Positions 1 to 7,585 of a stretch of DNA of 13,426 nucleotides are shown in pieces. A program made the position numbers and the translations under genes. Below the pieces are notes generated by a model that was not told the DNA's origin, did not search any database, and saw nothing but the letters and a program-made list of their open reading frames with translations. The stretch's first letter is position 1. Each line of letters opens with the position of its first letter. The stretch spans positions 1 through 13,426 of the forward strand of contig JAHRFX010000097.1 in NCBI GenBank assembly GCA_019084405.1, given 5' to 3'. This DNA comes from Methanobacterium sp. GTDB lineage: Archaea; Methanobacteriota; Methanobacteria; Methanobacteriales; Methanobacteriaceae.

Positions 1-1833
1 ATTGGTGTTGGTTTGTAGTGTTGCTTTTAGTAGCAGGTAGAGGTATTCGCTCATGCTTACTTGTTTTTGGTTGATGGTGACGAAGTTAGGTAGTTTCTGA
101 TTGGTTTCTATGAATGTTTTTACCCGGTTGGCGGCATCTTGAATACTACTCAGACTAAAACCAGAAGTAGTGGGTGGGGAAACCGGTGCAGTTCCCTGTC
201 CTGGGGTGCTCAAATCAATATTGAGTACCGTGACAAAATTAGGAAGCTGGTTGTTTTTATTTACAAAATCCACTGCTCTACTCATGGAATAAACCAGGTT
301 TTCAAATCTTATTTTTCCCAGGCTACTTGAAGCAAAATTAGGAGCTATTAGATTAGTATCCATAAATTTAACTAATCTACTGGCGATGTCCAGGTATTCG
401 GATTTATTTAATGTTCCGTTTACAGGATCTCCCATTGGACTTAGGGGTTCGATTATTTTTTTGTAAGCTATAGGGGTGTTACTTCCGCTATTTAACTCAA
501 GAACTTTAGCCAGCAAATAGAGGTATTCACTCATATTTAACTGCCGGTTATTAATGGTTACAAAATTGGGTAGTCTTTGATTAGCTTCTATATATTCTTT
601 CACCCGGCTGGCAGCATCTTTAATACTTCCAGGGGAGAAACTAATCGGATTATTACTGTTTTCACCAGCGGTAGGATTATGCATAGCACTTGAATATTCA
701 AAGAACCCTTCATCTAATAATCCATAACGGAAAAGAACATATCCGTCTGCTCCGTTTTTCAGAGCACTTACCACATCACCAAATAGTTCGCCTGCTCCAA
801 TATTAGTCAGGTTATTATCAGACTGGTAACTTAATATACCAGCCCAAACAGGTGTTCCAGCAGACTGGCTCACAATATAATTGGTAACTAAACCTATCCA
901 TTCAGTGTTCTTATTATAATTACCTTTATATATCATGGGAACCAGTACATCCAGATAATTCGCCAGTTCGGTGTAGTTTTGCCCATAATAATAGGCATTA
1001 ACTGCTCCTTCTGGCATTAATGCGGCAGAAAGTAATGCATCAGGTTTGATGGCTTTAACAACATCTCTTACCCTGGAGACGAAACTGCTTATAGATGAGG
1101 TTCCATTGACCTGCTGGTAAGCATTACCTGGATAACGTATGTAATCCAGGTGCACTCCATTTATCCCGGCCCTACCTGTTAAAGTACCAATCCTACTTAG
1201 AAGATCAGTAATATAGGTGGCAGAGGATTCATTAGCAGGGTTAATCCAGGTGGAATTAGGCTTGAAACAATTGACCCATACACTGACTCTGATTCCAGAT
1301 TCTTGTGCATTTTGCAAAAATCTGGCTGAAGAGTTCTGGTACTTGGAATTGGTCAAAGCTTCAGAATCAAGAAAAATATCTGTGATTCCTGCGGCCTTTA
1401 ACTCCTCTAAATTCATGGCATCCATACTCCAGTAACGTACCCACAGTGCTCCAGTTGAATTCTGGTAGGGAACCAAGTCCACAGGAGTATAATTTCCTGC
1501 ACCAGCTGCTTCACCATAGGCGGCATGCTGCTGGGACTCATTTTTTTGATTACCATAGGCGGCATACTGAACTTCTTCAGATTCCTGGTAATCATCCACC
1601 ACACTACCACCACTATCAGATTCTGCTTCCCAGGACTGGCAAGCATCACCTGCAAGAGAGGTGGTATTTTCAGGGTGAGATATTTGTTCCTCACCATAAT
1701 TCCCATAGGAACTATCAGGGGTGTTATTAAAACTATCTACTGAGGTTGCATTCATTTGGGCGAAAATCACGTTGGTATTTAACAATGCAAAGCACACTAA
1801 AAGCATGCAAAGCATTTTCACCTTCCGCGAAAT
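1..1833 (-). CDS. Exported glycosidase-like (TIM-barrel) protein with pseudomurein-binding repeats, C-terminus off window
   Basis: The frame stays open from the left edge to 1833; the 3' end is outside the window. Numbering from the ATT at 1833, residues 1-25 are a signal peptide (basic SRKVK, hydrophobic core, VIFA-Q cleavage). Residues 26-120 are a Ser/Asn/Glu-rich linker with two AAYG units. Residues about 125-395 look like a GHL-type glycosidase barrel: WVRYWS at strand 1, GVHLDYIRYPG at strand 4 with candidate acid Asp230, then LVPMIY and GYVLFRYG strands. PMBR units begin near 403, 478 and 563, each with an LPNFVT or APNF core; the third runs off the edge. PMBRs bind pseudomurein, so the protein probably works outside the cell on the wall. 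Glycosidase activity is inferred from fold motifs only. Alternative starts are GTG 1821 and ATG 1815, but both lie 19-25 nt from the GGAGG. Confidence 0.9.
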   Translation of the reverse strand, partial: MSRKVKMLCMLLVCFALLNTNVIFAQMNATSVDSFNNTPDSSYGNYGEEQISHPENTTSLAGDACQSWEAESDSGGSVVDDYQESEEVQYAAYGNQKNESQQHAAYGEAAGAGNYTPVDLVPYQNSTGALWVRYWSMDAMNLEELKAAGITDIFLDSEALTNSKYQNSSARFLQNAQESGIRVSVWVNCFKPNSTWINPANESSATYITDLLSRIGTLTGRAGINGVHLDYIRYPGNAYQQVNGTSSISSFVSRVRDVVKAIKPDALLSAALMPEGAVNAYYYGQNYTELANYLDVLVPMIYKGNYNKNTEWIGLVTNYIVSQSAGTPVWAGILSYQSDNNLTNIGAGELFGDVVSALKNGADGYVLFRYGLLDEGFFEYSSAMHNPTAGENSNNPISFSPGSIKDAASRVKEYIEANQRLPNFVTINNRQLNMSEYLYLLAKVLELNSGSNTPIAYKKIIEPLSPMGDPVNGTLNKSEYLDIASRLVKFMDTNLIAPNFASSSLGKIRFENLVYSMSRAVDFVNKNNQLPNFVTVLNIDLSTPGQGTAPVSPPTTSGFSLSSIQDAANRVKTFIETNQKLPNFVTINQKQVSMSEYLYLLLKATLQTNTN

Positions 1834-1845
1834 AATATCGCCTCC
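1831..1845 (-). promoter_or_regulatory. Shine-Dalgarno GGAGG and probable AUU start of the glycosidase-like gene
   Basis: GGAGG at 1845-1841 lies 7 nt before ATT at 1833-1831, which is followed by TCG CGG AAG. An in-frame TGA at 1851-1849 bounds the frame. The same ATT-TCG-CGR arrangement at the same spacing precedes the transglutaminase-like gene at 5462, which supports this start over the downstream GTG or ATG. Confidence 0.6.
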
Positions 1846-1948
1846 TAATCACCAAAGCCCCCCCAGGTATATAAGGCTAAATGTAAGGGTTACCTAACAT
1901 TGCCTAATAAAGGCCTTGACGATATTAATAATTATGAATTAAATTTCC

Positions 1949-1956
1949 ATATATAT
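1949..1956 (-). promoter_or_regulatory. Candidate TATA box for the glycosidase-like gene
   Basis: The octamer TATATATA lies about 119 nt before the ATT start, almost the same distance as the TATA box of the paralogous gene at 5578-5587, implying a leader of about 90 nt. A second TATA-like element, CTTATATAC at 1875-1867, would give a leader of only about 12 nt. The sequence alone does not decide which is used. Confidence 0.4.
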
Positions 1957-2370
1957 TTTCCTAATATAAAATTAAAAAACGACCATAGGGCTGTTATTTA
2001 GATTATTCGAAAGACATAAAATAAGAATACTGGATTGATTTTAATGATCCAGTGCCTCTTTTAGATGATTTCACGCTTTTTATAGATTTATTATTAACTT
2101 CTAAACCATCAAACATATTTATTACTCTAAAAAAAACTTATAAATATCTTTTAATACATTTTTACTATCTCCATACGCATATAATTCATTTAAAATTATT
2201 AACTAGACTTAAAATACGAATCCCTAATGATTAATGTAAAAAAACAGGTTATATAAATCCAAAAGAACTTGAAAAGAATTTTTAATTGATAAATTATATT
2301 GAAAAGTTAATTAATTCCATTTAATCCGCTTTGAATTAGGTAGGATTTAATCCCCGTTAATTTACACTAC

Positions 2371-2413
2371 CTTACCTGGTAATTTTAGTGAAAATGTGAT
2401 TATTTTTACCAGG
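2371..2413. repeat. Inverted repeat CCTGGTAA/TTACCAGG
   Basis: CCTGGTAA at 2375-2382 and TTACCAGG at 2406-2413 are perfect 8-nt inverted arms with a 23-nt loop. The left arm sits in its own 11-nt palindrome TTACCTGGTAA (2372-2382). It lies away from any gene start, and its function is unknown; operator, terminator or chance are all possible. Confidence 0.35.
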
Positions 2414-2623
2414 AGGTATGTAAACTCAGATTATTTTTATAAAATTCTAGTTTGCAGGTATTAATATTATTAATTATAGTAGAGTTGTCAGGTTTTAAAC
2501 TAAAAATTCAGGGTCCTTCTAAGAAATTATAATGCAGATAAACTGGATTTTAAGTTTAAATCTTTTTAAAATAGGCTATTTTATCAATAAATAACTTAAA
2601 TCTCTTAAAGTTATACAATTAAT

Positions 2624-2645
2624 AAAAAAATAAAAAAAAATAAAA
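2624..2645 (-). terminator. T-run terminator of the decayed transglutaminase-like gene
   Basis: On the minus strand, runs of 4, 9 and 7 T separated by single A residues begin 6 nt past the stop codon at 2652. T-runs without a stem are the usual archaeal intrinsic terminator. Confidence 0.6.
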
Positions 2646-2651
2646 TGGTTT

Positions 2652-3408
2652 TTAGAAACTTAATTCTGAATATACTCCTTTCATAACCACGTTAGCAGTA
2701 TTCCAATTATTGATGACTCCTAAGTTATTTGATGAACTGCTGGCATCTGCTTTTACCCATTTACCATCAATCAATAACTCCGCCCATACATGGCCGTACA
2801 CACTTCCACTTTTGAATTGACAATTACCATGGGCATAGCGGGATTCAATACCTGCTGCCCGGGTGAGGACAATTAAAAGATGGGTATGGTCCACACAGTT
2901 ACCACTTTTATTTTTCAGAGTATTCACTGCACCATATTTGGTATTGTAGTAGAAACTGTAAGTCAGGTTGTTCCTTACCCAGTTGAATATGGCTTCTGCT
3001 TTTCCCCAGGTGCTATTGACACCCTGAGTAAGCTGATTAGCCAGGGCAATAATGGTAGGGTCATTTACCTGGCAATTTTTAGTGGCCTTTAAAAAGACCG
3101 AGGTAGTGTTTGCGGGGTTGGTGGTATTTTCTGCAGGTGTATTGTTGTTTAATGTTTTAAGTGGTACCACATTACTCAAAACATCCAATCTAACGTAATT
3201 AGGTAGTTTTTTATAGGTGGCCTGGTAGGACATCACCCGACCAAAGACATGGAAAATTGCTTCGTACTGCAGCTCCCTTACTGGTCTGGATGTTGTCCGG
3301 TGATTTACCATGGGTATCCATGTAGGTGGTTACCTGCTGGGTTTTTGAGGCTCTAATATCATTTTTTAAAAAACTGTGTCCTTTTTTGCAAACCAGGGTT
3401 GATTTCAA
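2652..3408 (-). pseudogene. Decayed PMBR/transglutaminase-like protein: 5'-truncated and frameshifted
   Basis: A 219-codon frame (3311-2652) holds the second half of a PMBR (YEAIFHVFGRVMSYQ, KLPNYV), an Asn/Thr linker and a transglutaminase-like domain closely similar to that of the gene at 3558-5462. The catalytic triad is visible: Cys139 in GNCVDHTH, His174 in YGHVWAE, Asp189 in WVKADASS. The first half of the PMBR (TTYMDTHGKSPDNIQTSKG) lies in another frame, 3408 to about 3288. The join needs +1 or -2 nt at the GGG near 3287. Upstream of 3408 there is no signal peptide, no further PMBR and no good ribosome-binding site. It looks like a remnant duplicate of its neighbour. A sequencing error could explain the frameshift but not the missing 5' part. 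Confidence 0.75.
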
Positions 3409-3526
3409 ATTAAAAGTAGAATTTTTTAAAGTGCATCTCTAGAGGATTATAATATAAAAAGAATTTATATCAAGGGATTTTAAGTGAATATTTAAAAAAA
3501 ACTTAAGCTTTCTAGATATCTATTTC

Positions 3527-3544
3527 AAAAAAAAAATAAAAAAA
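3527..3544 (-). terminator. T-run terminator of the transglutaminase-like gene
   Basis: On the minus strand, runs of 7 and 10 T separated by one A start 13 nt after the stop codon at 3558, consistent with an archaeal T-run terminator. Confidence 0.6.
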
Positions 3545-3557
3545 GGAAGGGGGTTAT

Positions 3558-5462
3558 TTAGAATGGTAAGGATGCGTAGTACCCTTTAATAAATGCAGTT
3601 CCAGTGTTCCAGTTATTTATTACACCTAAACTGTTTCGGGAACTGGAAGGATCTGCTCTTACCCATTTTCCATTAATTAAAATTTCAGCCCATACGTGTC
3701 CGTATCTGCTTCCACTGTTAAAGGTACAGTCACCATGTGCATACCGGGTGGGTATTTCAGCAGCACGAGTTAGTGCCACTACCAGGTGGGATTGATCCAC
3801 ACAATTACCTGTTCTACTGTTTAAAGTACCTAAAGCACCATATCTGGTATTGTAATAGAAACTGTAACTCACACGGTCTCGAACCCAGTTGAATATGGCT
3901 TCAGCTTGTGCCCAGGTGGAACTTAATCCACTGGTTAAAGAATTAGCCAGGTTTACTATGGCTGAGTTGGTGACCTGAGCGTTCTTACTATTTGCTAGAT
4001 AAATGGCATAGGCACTGTTATCCGGCTTATCTCCACCAGCAGCAGTTTGGTTCTGGTTGTAAGTGGTGGCCACTGCATTGGTATCAGCCAGGGTTACAAA
4101 AGTAGGTAACCTTCCCTGATTGGAGTGGAAGCTCATTATCTTGGAGAACATGTATACCATTGACTCGAATTTGATTCTACCATTAGCGGTATTTCCAAAG
4201 TTCGGTGCTTGCAAATTGGTTTCCATGAACTCCTTGATTTTTCCAGCCAGATCCATATAGGAATTTCTGTTCAGGGAGCTGGATAGTTGATTACCACTGG
4301 ATGCGGTAGGTGCTTTAAAATCGCCAAAGGCAATGTCCCCATTGGATCCACTATTAATTTGCACCAGTCCTGCACTTAAAAGATACAGAAACTGACTCAT
4401 ATTTATCTGCTTATTACCTATAGTGACATAGTTAGGCAAGACCTTATTTTTTCCTACAAAAGCCTTTACCCGATTAGCAGCGTCCAGTATCTGACCTATA
4501 GTAACTTTCAGAGGACTATCTTCTACCGGTGGTTTAATGTTTTCTCCAGGTGTGTTGTTTCCAGGGTTGGTGTTGTTGTTTCCAGGGTTGGTGTTGTTTC
4601 CAGGGTTGGTGTTGTTTCCAGGAGTTACTGGTACAGTGTCTGCCAGGGGAGTGGTTCGCACCTGGTTTAGAGGTGCCATGTAGGCATAGTTAGGTAGCTG
4701 TTTGTTCTTGTTCTGGAAATCCATTATCCGGGCGAAAAGATATACTGCTGATTCGAATTTAATGTTTCCCCGTGTGCTACGACCAAAGTTTGGTGCAACC
4801 CCATTAGCATCCATGAAATTACCGATTCTCTTGGCTAAATCCAGATAATTTTTTTTCAGCATGGTGCCTCTCAGGTTGCTGGTACCTGATGAATTAACCG
4901 GTAAACCATAACTCTCATAAGCAATATTTCCATTTTGACCAGTGGATATTCCTAGAAGTCCTTTAACTGAGATATAAAGAAAATCACTTATCAATACCTG
5001 CTCTCCAGCTACTGTAACAAAGTTAGGCAACCTTTTATGCAGGTCTATGAAATTCTTTACTCGGGTAGAAGCATTAAGGATGTCTTTGATACTGGCTTCT
5101 TTTTTAGTACTGGTGGGAATGATGTTGGCTTCATTTACTACAGGAGTATTTCCATTTTCTAAAATAGCTGATTCTGTGTCTCCACCGGCAGCATATTTTA
5201 CTTCAGGATCTACAGTTGAAGTATCTGTAAGCTCTTCCTCAGTGCTGAATTCAGATTCATCTTCAGGTTCTAAGGCACCTGAAGCACTGGAATCTAGAAA
5301 TTCCTCTTGAGGAGTTTCCATATAATCATCTTTATCCATGGAGGGATTCTCCATGTTTTCTACTGGTGGTAGCTCTTCACTATCAAGGGCGTATATGCCA
5401 CCACCATTGGTTATGATTAAGCATAAAAATAGTATGCTTGCAATTTTGTTTATTCGCGAAAT
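3558..5462 (-). CDS. Exported pseudomurein-binding protein with transglutaminase-like (C71-type) peptidase domain
   Basis: Counting from the ATT at 5462, the protein has 634 residues. Residues 1-25 are a signal peptide (SRINK, then ASILFLCLIIT, ending GGGIYA). An acidic Ser/Thr/Glu linker follows to about residue 120. PMBR units lie at about 124-173, 204-262, 321-369 and 400-460, forming two pairs split by an Asn-Thr-Asn-Pro-Gly repeat linker at about 281-306. Residues about 486-634 are a transglutaminase-fold domain with Cys554 (GNCVDQSH), His589 (YGHVWAE) and Asp604 (WVRADPSS). The layout matches pseudomurein endoisopeptidases of the PeiW/PeiP type (peptidase family C71), which cut the peptide cross-links of pseudomurein. 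This copy has an export signal and no phage neighbours, so wall remodelling is a likelier role than lysis. A start at ATG 5354 would remove the signal peptide. Confidence 0.9.
   Translation of the reverse strand: MSRINKIASILFLCLIITNGGGIYALDSEELPPVENMENPSMDKDDYMETPQEEFLDSSASGALEPEDESEFSTEEELTDTSTVDPEVKYAAGGDTESAILENGNTPVVNEANIIPTSTKKEASIKDILNASTRVKNFIDLHKRLPNFVTVAGEQVLISDFLYISVKGLLGISTGQNGNIAYESYGLPVNSSGTSNLRGTMLKKNYLDLAKRIGNFMDANGVAPNFGRSTRGNIKFESAVYLFARIMDFQNKNKQLPNYAYMAPLNQVRTTPLADTVPVTPGNNTNPGNNTNPGNNNTNPGNNTPGENIKPPVEDSPLKVTIGQILDAANRVKAFVGKNKVLPNYVTIGNKQINMSQFLYLLSAGLVQINSGSNGDIAFGDFKAPTASSGNQLSSSLNRNSYMDLAGKIKEFMETNLQAPNFGNTANGRIKFESMVYMFSKIMSFHSNQGRLPTFVTLADTNAVATTYNQNQTAAGGDKPDNSAYAIYLANSKNAQVTNSAIVNLANSLTSGLSSTWAQAEAIFNWVRDRVSYSFYYNTRYGALGTLNSRTGNCVDQSHLVVALTRAAEIPTRYAHGDCTFNSGSRYGHVWAEILINGKWVRADPSSSRNSLGVINNWNTGTAFIKGYYASLPF
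4545..4622 (-). repeat. 18-bp tandem repeat coding for an NTNPGN linker
   Basis: About four copies of an 18-nt unit encode Pro-Gly-Asn-Asn-Thr-Asn repeats between the two PMBR pairs. Each unit contains an N-N-T sequon, so the linker could be N-glycosylated outside the cell. One copy has an extra Asn codon, the kind of length change expected from slippage. Confidence 0.8.
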
Positions 5463-5474
5463 TTTACCTCCTCC
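5460..5474 (-). promoter_or_regulatory. Shine-Dalgarno GGAGGAGGT and AUU start of the transglutaminase-like gene
   Basis: Between the in-frame TGA at 5480-5478 and ATG 5354 there is no ATG, GTG or TTG, yet the frame encodes a full signal peptide. ATT at 5462-5460 follows a very strong GGAGGAGGT (7 nt after the first GGAGG, 4 nt after the second) and is followed by TCG CGA, as in the paralog at 1833. Confidence 0.65.
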
Positions 5475-5577
5475 GTATCATGTGGACTGAACTTAAACCT
5501 GCCTAAATTTTTCATTAACTCTATAATTACAGGCCTTTCACAAGTCAACATGACATTCTACTACATGCCTCCATCAT

Positions 5578-5587
5578 CTATATAAAG
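5578..5587 (-). promoter_or_regulatory. Candidate TATA box for the transglutaminase-like gene
   Basis: CTTTATATAG on the minus strand lies about 120 nt before the ATT start, implying a leader of roughly 90 nt. That leader shares TTAGGCA and AAGGCCT words with the leader of the glycosidase-like gene. Confidence 0.5.
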
Positions 5588-6147
5588 ATTGCGGATAAAA
5601 ATTAGAAAAAAGGCCACCTGAAACTTTATTTAATCCAATAAAGCTCTTTTAAGACCTTTTATAATACCTGCCTCCAGATATTATCAATTCTAACCCAATT
5701 CCAAATTTTAAGCATAATACATTCCTATTTTAAATAAATAAACCCGGATTAAAGCATTTTTAACTGGATTATAAAGGGACATATTACTACTCCCGGACTA
5801 AAAAGAGAACTTAAAATCAAAAAAAGCCTCTCTAAGAAGCTCTTAACCCCCAAATATAAAATGTTCGCTTAATCAAAAAGAAATATACACAAATTAGTTC
5901 AATCCCACTAAAAAAAGCTTTAAAATCATTATATTTCTTTAAAAAAGCCATAAAATATCTCTAATCTTAATGTCCAATTAGCGTTCTTTTTTAACCATTA
6001 GCCCCCTCATAATCACTTTTTTTTTTCAATTTAACTGGCTAATTGGGATTATTGGAGTAGGGTCATATAAGGAGAAAAAGGGGCTTTGATTTTTTTTAGT
6101 GGGTAGTTTGCAGGCACTTCTTCTTTTCAAAAATTAAAATTAATTAT

Positions 6148-6187
6148 TTTCATCCCCTACCGGTTTAAGTGCTTTAAAGGGATGAAA
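6148..6187 (-). terminator. Hairpin downstream of the radical SAM gene
   Basis: TTTCATCCC (6148-6156) and GGGATGAAA (6179-6187) form a perfect 9-bp stem, with a smaller TTTAA/TTAAA stem in the loop. On the minus strand it starts 11 nt after the stop codon at 6199 and is followed by AT-rich DNA with short T-runs, so a terminator or 3'-end structure is likely. Confidence 0.45.
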
Positions 6188-6198
6188 TTAAGTTAATT

Positions 6199-7020
6199 CT
6201 ATTTATCTGTCCTTTTATGATGAAAATAGAATTCGTTATCTAATTTCTCTTTTTTACAGTAATCTTTAATGGACTGTTCCTCTTTACTCCAGTAGGAAGA
6301 CTCTCCATAATAGATGGACCGGTATTCCTCCACCAGGTGGGGATGGAAATTTTTCAACCACTTTAAAACAGAAGGCCATACACTGCCATTTACATTAAGG
6401 TTTTCGAACATATAATAATCCACATAATCCCGGGTGGTCTCAATTATTTCTTGCCAGGGAGTTAAATAAGGCAGTATAGGGCTGATAAATAAGAAATTTT
6501 TAAAACCTGATTCTTTAACTTTGATAAGAGCGTTTAATCGCTCTTCTATAGTTTTAGCCTGAGGTTCAATTTCTGTTCTAAGGTTCTCATTCAGAGTGGA
6601 AAAAGAAAACCCAATTTCCACTTTCTTCATTTTCTCCAGGATGTCCAGATCTCTTAACACCAGATTGGATTTAGTTAAAATCATTAAACATCCTTCCAGG
6701 GGCAGGAGTTCCTGGATTATCCTCCGGCTTAATTCATATTTTTTTTCCAGCGGTAAGTAAGGATCAGTTACCGAAGATAGGAGGATAGAACTTCCTTTAA
6801 ATTTTGGCCGGGGATGAGGAACCAGCTGGGCCCCATTAACCTTCACATCCACGAATTTACCCCACTTCTCATGATGTCCGGTAAAACGTTTCATAAAACG
6901 GGCATAACAATATATACACCCATGACTGCACCCGATATAAGGATTTATTACAAAATCTGCCCGGGGAGTGCGGGTAGGGGATATAATAGAGGAAGACTCC
7001 ACTTCATTAACCAGAATCAT
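6199..7020 (-). CDS. SPL-family radical SAM protein
   Basis: 273 residues. The radical SAM iron-sulfur motif is Cys31-x3-Cys35-x2-Cys38 (GCSHGCIYCYA), in the INPYxGCxHGCxYCYA context typical of spore-photoproduct-lyase-related proteins (COG1533 group). Further family hallmarks are SSVTDPYLPLE, LTKSNLVLRDLD, FSFSTLNENL followed by EPQAKTIEERL, and FISPILPYL. Such proteins bind a 4Fe-4S cluster and cleave S-adenosylmethionine to a radical; the substrate of these archaeal members is unknown, and I cannot pick out the extra Cys that true spore photoproduct lyase uses in repair. The start is ATG 7020 with GGTGGT 5 nt upstream. A TATA-like ACTATATTTAT lies about 55-65 nt upstream. It is monocistronic, with gaps of over 500 nt on each side. 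Confidence 0.88.
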   Translation of the reverse strand: MILVNEVESSSIISPTRTPRADFVINPYIGCSHGCIYCYARFMKRFTGHHEKWGKFVDVKVNGAQLVPHPRPKFKGSSILLSSVTDPYLPLEKKYELSRRIIQELLPLEGCLMILTKSNLVLRDLDILEKMKKVEIGFSFSTLNENLRTEIEPQAKTIEERLNALIKVKESGFKNFLFISPILPYLTPWQEIIETTRDYVDYYMFENLNVNGSVWPSVLKWLKNFHPHLVEEYRSIYYGESSYWSKEEQSIKDYCKKEKLDNEFYFHHKRTDK

Positions 7021-7585
7021 CCCTTACCACCTGAAGGATGAATATGAATCCTTTTTATAATCCCTATTTCCGGATAAATATAGTCTTTTTTCCTTAACTA
7101 AAATCATAAAAGATACTATAACATTTAATAAATTTATATCTTAGCCATGTCCATGGTACTAACATAGTATTTTAATCTGTAGTTGTGAAAATTCTAACTA
7201 AAAAAAAGACAATCCCTTTATCCACCTTTTTTTTAGTAAAATAAAACCATGATTTAGATGGAAATTAATAAGATAACCATAATATATTTCCTTTATTTTA
7301 CATTAAATGCAGGTAACTGCATTTTTTTATATAAATAATTCCAGTCATCTTACCCCCTATTTACAAATTATTTTTTTTTAGTACCAGGATTAAAATTTTA
7401 AAAAGAGTGGAGTTTATTCTCCTGTTATAGATAAAGATGAAAGATTGATAATCTAAAAAAATATGTTTTAGGGACTTAACATTAAAGACTAAATTCATCC
7501 TCCTGGTAGATGCATTTATTATTATAGTACGGCAAGATTAAAGCAGCACTTCGAATGCTAACTACATATTTAATTAATCCTTAAA
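7021..7585. other. Intergenic region, AT-rich, no gene recognised
   Basis: About 565 nt between the radical SAM gene and the broken kinase gene, holding the radical SAM promoter. A 45-codon minus-strand frame (7498-7361) opens with ATG inside a GGAGGATG string but has AT-driven composition and is not called. No RNA gene or repeat was recognised. Confidence 0.55.

Larger units (their letters stand above)
1834..2651. other. Intergenic region, AT-rich, no convincing gene
   Basis: About 820 nt between the glycosidase-like gene and the decayed transglutaminase-like gene. It holds the promoter and leader of the former (1834 to about 1960), an inverted repeat at 2371-2413 and the T-run terminator of the latter. 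A 60-codon frame at 2052-2234 has low-complexity composition and no ribosome-binding site and is not called. Confidence 0.6.
5463..6198. other. Intergenic region, AT-rich, no gene recognised
   Basis: About 740 nt between the transglutaminase-like and radical SAM genes. It holds the promoter and leader of the former and the terminator hairpin of the latter. It also has a perfect 9-nt inverted repeat, CCAATTAGC (5974-5982) and GCTAATTGG (6038-6046), with a 55-nt spacer, of unknown role. No frame in it looks coding. Confidence 0.6.

Noticed and set aside
490..640. Repeated sequence in the PMBR genes as a CRISPR or non-coding repeat
   Set aside because: The similarity is protein-level (PMBR units in frame), irregularly spaced and divergent at DNA level.
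2052..2234. 60-codon plus-strand frame in the intergenic region
   Set aside because: Low-complexity Leu/Ile/Lys composition of AT-rich DNA, no ribosome-binding site, no recognisable motif.
5464..5481. Mini-frame ATG-ATA-CGG-AGG-AGG-TAA (MIRRR) just before the AUU start
   Set aside because: Its codons are the Shine-Dalgarno itself, so it is most simply a by-product of GGAGGAGG; upstream-peptide control is possible but unsupported.
6148..6187. TTTCATCCC/GGGATGAAA structure as a CRISPR repeat
   Set aside because: Only one copy is present, and it sits where a 3'-end hairpin of the radical SAM gene is expected.
7361..7498. 45-codon minus-strand frame starting in GGAGGATG
   Set aside because: The GGAGG abuts the ATG too closely to serve it, and the product looks like translated AT-rich spacer.
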